Positions 14,941-18,377 of a stretch of 18,377 nucleotides of DNA are shown here, in pieces. Position 1 is the first letter of the stretch. Every line of letters begins with the position of its first letter. This DNA comes from Erysipelotrichaceae bacterium. Lineage in GTDB: Bacteria > Bacillota_I > Bacilli_A > Erysipelotrichales > Erysipelotrichaceae. The notes beneath the pieces were generated by a model. The model did no database searches. It worked only from the letters and a program-made list of their open reading frames with translations, and was not told the DNA's origin. The position numbers and the translations under genes were made by a program. The stretch covers positions 1-18,377 of the forward strand of contig CAAGJS010000347.1 of the NCBI GenBank assembly GCA_900770275.1. The letters are read 5' to 3'.

Positions 14941-14950
14941 GCGTTTCAAG

Positions 14951-15024
14951 TGCGCCGAACAGGAGTCGAACCCGCAACCTTTTGATTCGTAGTCAAATGC
15001 TCTATCCAGTTGAGCTATCGGCGC
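14951..15024 (-). tRNA. tRNA-Arg(ACG)
   Basis: The 74-nt minus-strand sequence folds as a full cloverleaf. The acceptor stem is GCGCCGA with TCGGCGC and discriminator A. The D arm has GCTC/GAGC, the anticodon stem is TTTGA/TCAAA with loop CTACGAA (anticodon ACG, read as ICG after deamination), and the T loop is GTTCGAC. It decodes CGU, CGC and CGA. The 3' CCA is not encoded and would be added afterwards. It is followed by an intrinsic terminator and then argS. Confidence 0.97.
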
Positions 15025-15224
15025 ATATTCACTTGTGATGTCTTTTAATCATCCATGTTGCTAGCAAATTGTACCTCACCAGACAACGATCCTCCCCCGT
15101 TTCCGGAAAACATTACTGTTTTATACAAGAAATTCGCGGACTTTTTACCATTGAACGGATAATGACAGACGGCTTCAGTATTCTCCAGCTTCTCCTTCCG
15201 TCCCGCAGATTCGATCTGCAATGC

Positions 15225-15270
15225 AATAAGAAAACCGCAGACATGCGGGCATAATGTCAGATATCTGCGG
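15225..15270 (-). terminator. Terminator after the ATPase-CYTH gene
   Basis: On the minus strand CCGCAGA (15270-15264) pairs with TCTGCGG (15241-15235), a perfect 7-bp stem with a 22-nt loop, then TTTTCTTATT. It lies 23 bp after the stop codon at 15294. The loop contains CATTATGCCCGCATG, a 15-mer also found in the other orientation at 13074-13088. Confidence 0.65.
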
Positions 15271-15293
15271 CTAAGTAATCACACGATGATGAA

Positions 15294-16307
15294 TCAGCCG
15301 ATGTTCATTTCCGCAAGATGCGCGTTGCGGTAGCTTTCATCGTCGGTAACTTCCTTGATGACGTGGATGAAATCCGGGAATTCAATGGCCTGGTTCTCAT
15401 TGCTGAGCTCGATTTCAACAATGGCACGATCCTTCCAAAATGGATAAACATCAATTTCGAAATACTGATCCTTCCAGGTCAGGCAGAAGCGTGACTTGCG
15501 GATCTGATGCTTTGTCGTATCCGCATTCATCAACATGGACAGATACTCTTTCTCCGAGAGTCTGCGCTCAACTTCCACCCGCTTCATTGGCGAAATCTCT
15601 TTCTTCGTCGTCATGAAATAGATATAGTTTCCATCTTCGCCACGCTGTCTTACACGTGTTTCCAGCCCCGGATCACACTTCAGATATGTCTGAATGATCT
15701 CAACTCTCTGGCAGTTCGGCAGACTTTCAAGCATGTCGATATCGGGATATTCAATCAGAAATTTCCGCTCAATTTCATAAGGCTCCGGCTCCCCAAGCAA
15801 AGAAGCGATTTCCGACACAAGATGCTTCATCTTATCTTCAAAATCAACCGAATTATCAATCACACGCAGATGCGGATGACCCGTCCATGCGGCGATCAGC
15901 TTATCATCGATCGCCGCCGCCTGCTCCGGCGTCTCGGTGCGGGCCGCGTTGTTCGACAAAGTATATGCATCAACAGCTCCCTTGGCAGCAGTCACAAGAT
16001 GAAAAACGCCATCGTAGCTGTCGCGCAGCTCCACTTCATTGGAATGAACCGCTGCCACAGCCTGCTGAAACTCTTCTTCACTCATGTACGCCTTATTATC
16101 CAGCGTGCCGCGATCACAGACGATCAGTACCTTACCATCCATGGACTTCGCGGCTTCTTCGAATACCTTTTCCTTGTCGATCTGCAGCTGAAGATTGCAC
16201 TTCTGATAATCTCCGTTGGTACCGCAGGTCCATGGAGCCACGCCGCCCGTGATCAGCTCTGTCGCCGTTTCAGGAACGAAAAGTACCTTGTACCCGTATT
16301 TGGTAAA
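15294..16307 (-). pseudogene. NadR/AAA-like P-loop ATPase fused to CYTH domain, C-terminal part
   Basis: This piece encodes the last 334 residues of a two-domain protein. It begins within the ATPase domain (KVLFVPETATELITGG) and continues through CDRGTLD, where a catalytic Asp/Arg region is expected. The C-terminal CYTH domain starts with the diagnostic ExExK motif EIERK, continues with VEVERRLSEKEY and a WKDQYFEIDVYP strand, and ends in ELSNE. CYTH domains bind triphosphates or nucleotides within a beta tunnel. The ATPase-CYTH combination is known in Bacillota, but its substrate is uncertain. The first 31 codons, including Walker A, lie beyond an inserted IS element at 17509-17601. Rejoining them across the duplicated TTTACCAAA restores one 365-codon frame. 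A GTG at 16241 could start a shorter product, but that would lack the P-loop, so the gene is presumed inactive. Confidence 0.88.
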
Positions 16308-17362
16308 GGCGTGATTTGCACACGGGTGCTCTTAACCTTCTGGTTTTGGCTTTGTTGAGGCAAACAAGGTTCTGTATCTGAGTAATTTTGTTTTACAAAA
16401 CTTAGATTTAAGAGTAAATCTATCTTTTCGTACATGTCATCTGGAGCGTTATAGGCAAGCGCAAACAGGTTGAGATAGTCCTGCAGATCTTCTCTTTCGA
16501 AACCGCTGTGTGCTCTCAAGAATTTTTGGAGAAGGTTGTGCAACTGATTGATTTCGTTCATCGGATTCTCTTTGTCCGGAAGTGCTTTTATCTCCTTAGA
16601 GTCATACTCAATGTTTTCCAAATTGAGTTTTCGAACCAGCATCCGATGGCAGACGGCTTTGTCGGTGATTAATGTCGATCCAGGCTGAATATGATCTTTC
16701 AAAGCTTCGTATACTTTCTTCTGCGCAGGCGCACCTAGTCCAATAAATTTGGCAAATACAGTCTTTCCATCCGTAATCGTCTCTATGCACATCTGATTTC
16801 TGGAATTACCACGAAGCCTGTGATTATTTTCCTTGCGAATGATATCTTCGCTTCGCACCGGAAGATATGTTTCGTCGCAATAAACCTTTCCGCTTAAGAG
16901 TACCGAATCCTGAATATCTCGCAATAAGAGGCAGGTCTTTTTGAACCAATATCTTGAGGTTGTATAGGCGTTTTTGTTGTTCCATGAGTCCGCGTTCAGG
17001 CTGAGATATGCAAGCAGATTCCGCCAGTATTCGATCCACTCCGTAATTGAGATCTTATGGCCGTCAAAAATCGTTCCCGTAAGAACAGTGAACTTACTGT
17101 GACACGAATTGCAGCGATAGATCTGGATGCCATTTGAAGAGAATCCGTCTTTCTTGAAATCGACAGATCCACAACACCTGCATGAATGCGGATGATATGA
17201 GTTAACAAGGCGGATCTCATCAGAGCTGCGAATCTCAGGATGACGCTGGCTGTAGTGCAACAAAGCGTCATTACGAATAAAGTCCTCAGAAGAAGTGCGG
17301 ACAGGCAAAACATCCCAAGGCGATTTACGCCGGGATTTAAAACGATTAGCATTGGATTTCAT
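16253..17362 (-). CDS. IS1595/ISXO2-like transposase
   Basis: A 369-codon frame for the transposase of the 1199-bp element. An N-terminal zinc ribbon is visible at about 61-87 (CRCC and CNSC pairs), as usual for IS1595-type proteins. The ISXO2-like catalytic domain follows, with Asp163 (CDETYLP), Asp234 (ITDKAVCH) and a candidate third metal ligand near Glu270-Asn272 (MNEINQLHNLL, then YLNLFALAYN). It mobilises its own element. The frame has no stop codon inside the element. It runs through the terminal repeat at 16308 and takes its last 17 residues and TGA from out-of-frame host DNA. The start ATG at 17362 has no good ribosome binding site and lies just after a strongly structured leader (17365-17437). 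The family call rests on motifs and element ends, not a database match. Confidence 0.85.
   Translation of the reverse strand: MKSNANRFKSRRKSPWDVLPVRTSSEDFIRNDALLHYSQRHPEIRSSDEIRLVNSYHPHSCRCCGSVDFKKDGFSSNGIQIYRCNSCHSKFTVLTGTIFDGHKISITEWIEYWRNLLAYLSLNADSWNNKNAYTTSRYWFKKTCLLLRDIQDSVLLSGKVYCDETYLPVRSEDIIRKENNHRLRGNSRNQMCIETITDGKTVFAKFIGLGAPAQKKVYEALKDHIQPGSTLITDKAVCHRMLVRKLNLENIEYDSKEIKALPDKENPMNEINQLHNLLQKFLRAHSGFEREDLQDYLNLFALAYNAPDDMYEKIDLLLNLSFVKQNYSDTEPCLPQQSQNQKVKSTRVQITPLPNTGTRYFSFLKRRQS
16299..16307. repeat. Target-site direct repeat, left copy
   Basis: TTTGGTAAA, repeated at 17509-17517 beyond the other element end. On the minus strand it is TTTACCAAA, codons Phe-Thr-Lys of the interrupted ATPase gene. 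The usual IS1595-type duplication is 8 bp, contained in this 9-bp match. Confidence 0.75.
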
Positions 17363-17506
17363 GGGTGGTGGCCCCAGGCTTAGGCAGACAGCAGTGCAGG
17401 GCCACCACGCACCAAGTACACAGCTGCCTGCCTAAGCATACTTTCTATGTTCCTTTCGGAACCGATTCAATCGTATGCCAATCAGCACCCGTCTGCAAAT
17501 CATGCC
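16308..17506 (-). mobile_element. IS1595/ISXO2-like insertion sequence, complete, 1199 bp
   Basis: Terminal inverted repeats of 23 bp (16308-16330 and 17484-17506) differ at only two positions and begin with GGC, as expected for IS1595-type ends. They share the segment TGATTTGCA and the segment ACGGGTGCT. A single transposase gene fills most of the element on the minus strand. A 9-bp host repeat TTTGGTAAA flanks it (16299-16307 and 17509-17517), with two extra T bases (17507-17508) at one side. The insertion splits a P-loop ATPase-CYTH gene in frame, and no decay is visible on either side, so the event is probably recent. Confidence 0.85.
17365..17437 (-). promoter_or_regulatory. Interleaved inverted repeats (pseudoknot topology) in the transposase leader
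   Basis: GTGGTGGCCC (17365-17374) pairs perfectly with GGGCCACCAC (17399-17408). The 15-base arm at 17378-17392 pairs with 17423-17437 at 14 of 15 positions. The two pairs are interleaved (A-B-A'-B'), so they can form alternative hairpins or a pseudoknot in the leader RNA. The first arm ends 2 bases before the transposase ATG, so pairing would hide the start region. A control role is inferred. Confidence 0.6.
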
Positions 17507-17508
17507 TT

Positions 17509-17601
17509 TTTGGTAAAGGTGGAATTAATCCAGCACTGCCCGGTTGATTTCCCTGCGCAGGGGCCTCCTGTCAGGACAATCTTTGTGATTTTGTCACTCA
17601 T
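17509..17601 (-). pseudogene. ATPase-CYTH gene, N-terminal 31 codons (separated by IS)
   Basis: This is the 5' end of the split gene. It starts at an ATG at 17601 and contains the complete Walker A motif GGPCAGKST at residues 12-20, then the first helix up to Phe-Thr-Lys. The element then begins, and in the present sequence the frame ends after two more codons at a TGA (17500-17502). AAAGG lies 9 bases upstream of the ATG. A TATAAT box on the minus strand (17645-17640), about 39 bp upstream, is a plausible -10, though no good -35 is seen. Rejoined with 16298-15294 it gives a 365-residue protein with the spacing expected between the P-loop and the VPE strand. Confidence 0.85.
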
Positions 17602-17878
17602 AGCTGTTAGCCTTTCCTCCAGTAAAACTCATCAGAACAATTATAGTGTATTGGAATCATAAGTTGAGCGGCGCGATAAAGTATTTAATCATGCAGGCCG
17701 AAACGAATAAATACAGAATCTCTTTGCCCTATACTATAATGCAGCAAACGAAGTGCTTTTGATGATTGGAATATGCGTGTCAGTTCAGGGATCCGGCAAG
17801 CATGCCAGTTCCCTTTACCATTTGCGTGCATGAAGTCAGAACGAAAGCCATGATCAAAGCCCCGACAAGGAGAAACAG
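17602..17878. promoter_or_regulatory. Divergent intergenic region with two candidate -10 boxes
   Basis: A 277-bp region between divergent genes. TATAAT on the plus strand (17735-17740) faces the gene at 17879, and TATAAT on the minus strand (17645-17640) faces the ATPase-CYTH gene. The -35 regions at 17-bp spacing are poor in both cases (TACAGA and CTCAAC). No RNA gene or open frame is credible here. Confidence 0.4.
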
Positions 17879-18370
17879 ATGAGCGAAGAAAGAAGAACAG
17901 AAAATCTGAACGCCCCCTATTTCGATTGCATCATCGATCGTTTTCGGAATCAATACCTTAATCCCGAACAGCCCTCTGCCGCCCTCATGGCAGCGGTGGC
18001 CCCGCTGTTTCGTCTGCTGGGACCTCTAAAACCATGTCAGGAAAATGATGAAGCGAAAATCCTCTGGATCATTGTTCCAAGAGGCACAAGCGATGACTGG
18101 GAATCCTTCGAAGATGCCCAGGATTATGAAGATGTAAAGACCCATGAAGAGTACCTGCAGCGCTGGAAGGAATACTATCCGGACGAATACAAATGGTACC
18201 TTCTGGGCATTAGCGAAAACAAACCAGACGACACAAGATACAAGTTCCGTACCGTTGTGATCGACAATTCCTGCGCGGTCAATGTCGATCGGACGAATAC
18301 AAATGGTACCTTCTGGGCATTAGCGAAAACAAACCAGACGACACAAGATACAAGTTCCGTACCGTTGTGA
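17879..18370 (+). CDS. Unrecognised cytoplasmic protein; frame disturbed near window end
   Basis: I do not recognise this protein. It starts at an ATG with AAGGAG 7 bases upstream. The 163-codon frame has no signal peptide or membrane segment and is rich in acidic and aromatic residues (SDDWESFEDAQDYEDVKTHE, WKEYYPDEYKWY). Residues up to about 137 appear genuine. After that the DNA repeats bases 18180-18267 exactly at 18290-18377, offset by 110 bp. The repeat is therefore read in another frame and the frame ends at a TGA at 18368-18370. The true C-terminus is probably different and may lie beyond the window. The gene is divergent from the split ATPase-CYTH gene. Whether the duplication is real or an assembly end cannot be told here. 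Confidence 0.6.
   Translation: MSEERRTENLNAPYFDCIIDRFRNQYLNPEQPSAALMAAVAPLFRLLGPLKPCQENDEAKILWIIVPRGTSDDWESFEDAQDYEDVKTHEEYLQRWKEYYPDEYKWYLLGISENKPDDTRYKFRTVVIDNSCAVNVDRTNTNGTFWALAKTNQTTQDTSSVPL
18180..18267. repeat. 88-bp exact direct repeat, first copy
   Basis: Identical to 18290-18377, where the window stops, so the second copy may be longer. The 22 bp between copies includes half of a perfect 8-bp inverted repeat, GATCGACA (18259-18266) with TGTCGATC (18283-18290), and the second copy begins at the end of that inverted repeat. Confidence 0.95.
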
Positions 18371-18377
18371 TCGACAA
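18290..18377. repeat. 88-bp exact direct repeat, second copy (runs to window end)
   Basis: Exact copy of 18180-18267 at a 110-bp offset. Because 110 is not a multiple of three, it shifts the reading frame of the gene that contains it. Confidence 0.95.

Noticed and set aside
14895..14950. T-box riboswitch ahead of argS
   Set aside because: The segment between the tRNA and argS is too short, and no T-box sequence or specifier stem is visible; only a simple terminator is present.
15294..16241. Intact shorter CYTH protein starting at GTG 16241
   Set aside because: The sequence upstream continues the ATPase domain in frame up to the IS border, and the Walker A fragment lies beyond the IS, so this is the remainder of a split gene. 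A secondary product cannot be excluded.

Overview
The window reads as Bacillota (Firmicutes) DNA of roughly 45-50% GC. Supporting signs are strong AGGAG-type ribosome binding sites, a CcpA-type cre site ahead of an arginine deiminase operon, an RpiR-family regulator, a YfcC-family carrier and a tRNA-Arg(ACG) without an encoded CCA. The gene content (2x[4Fe-4S] ferredoxin, arginine fermentation) suggests a fermentative host-associated anaerobe. An Erysipelotrichia-like lineage is my guess, at low confidence. Both window edges cut genes, and the right edge carries an exact 88-bp duplication that could be an assembly end.

Layout. 1-378: the 3' end of an EFR1-like ferredoxin gene and its terminator. 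390-2165: a complete IS1634/IS4-type element with 31-bp inverted repeats, inserted flush against the stop codon of the next gene. 2166-3001: a minus-strand metallo-beta-lactamase-fold gene broken by a one-base deletion. It is divergent from an RpiR/SIS regulator (3162-3950), and an operator-like palindrome lies between them. 3960-8007 (minus): a freestanding B3/B4-domain protein, a 637-residue B3/B4-AlaX-DHHA1 fusion, and an AraC-family regulator with two DNA-binding domains. The first two look like tRNA trans-editing factors.

8055-12867 (minus): a compact arginine deiminase operon, in transcription order arcA (deiminase), arcB (ornithine carbamoyltransferase), arcC (carbamate kinase) and a YfcC/ArcD-like carrier. 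It has a perfect cre consensus about 50 bp upstream of arcA and a 12-bp-stem hairpin after the last gene. Together these genes would take up arginine, convert it to ornithine, ammonia and CO2, and make one ATP per arginine. Just upstream on the same strand are argS and tRNA-Arg(ACG), separated by an intrinsic terminator, so the locus joins arginine breakdown to arginine charging.

15294-17601 (minus): a P-loop ATPase-CYTH gene split by a 1199-bp IS1595/ISXO2-like element. The uninterrupted reading frame can be rebuilt across the target-site repeat to 365 codons. The transposase ORF has no stop codon inside the element and reads through the terminal repeat into host DNA. Its leader contains two interleaved inverted repeats with pseudoknot topology. 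The window ends in an unrecognised plus-strand gene whose frame is upset by the terminal duplication.

I found no CRISPR array, phage module or clear defence system. The most unusual items are the B3/B4-AlaX-DHHA1 fusion with a substituted metal-site histidine and its freestanding B3/B4 neighbour, the stop-less transposase with its pseudoknot-like leader, and the tRNA-Arg/terminator/argS arrangement.
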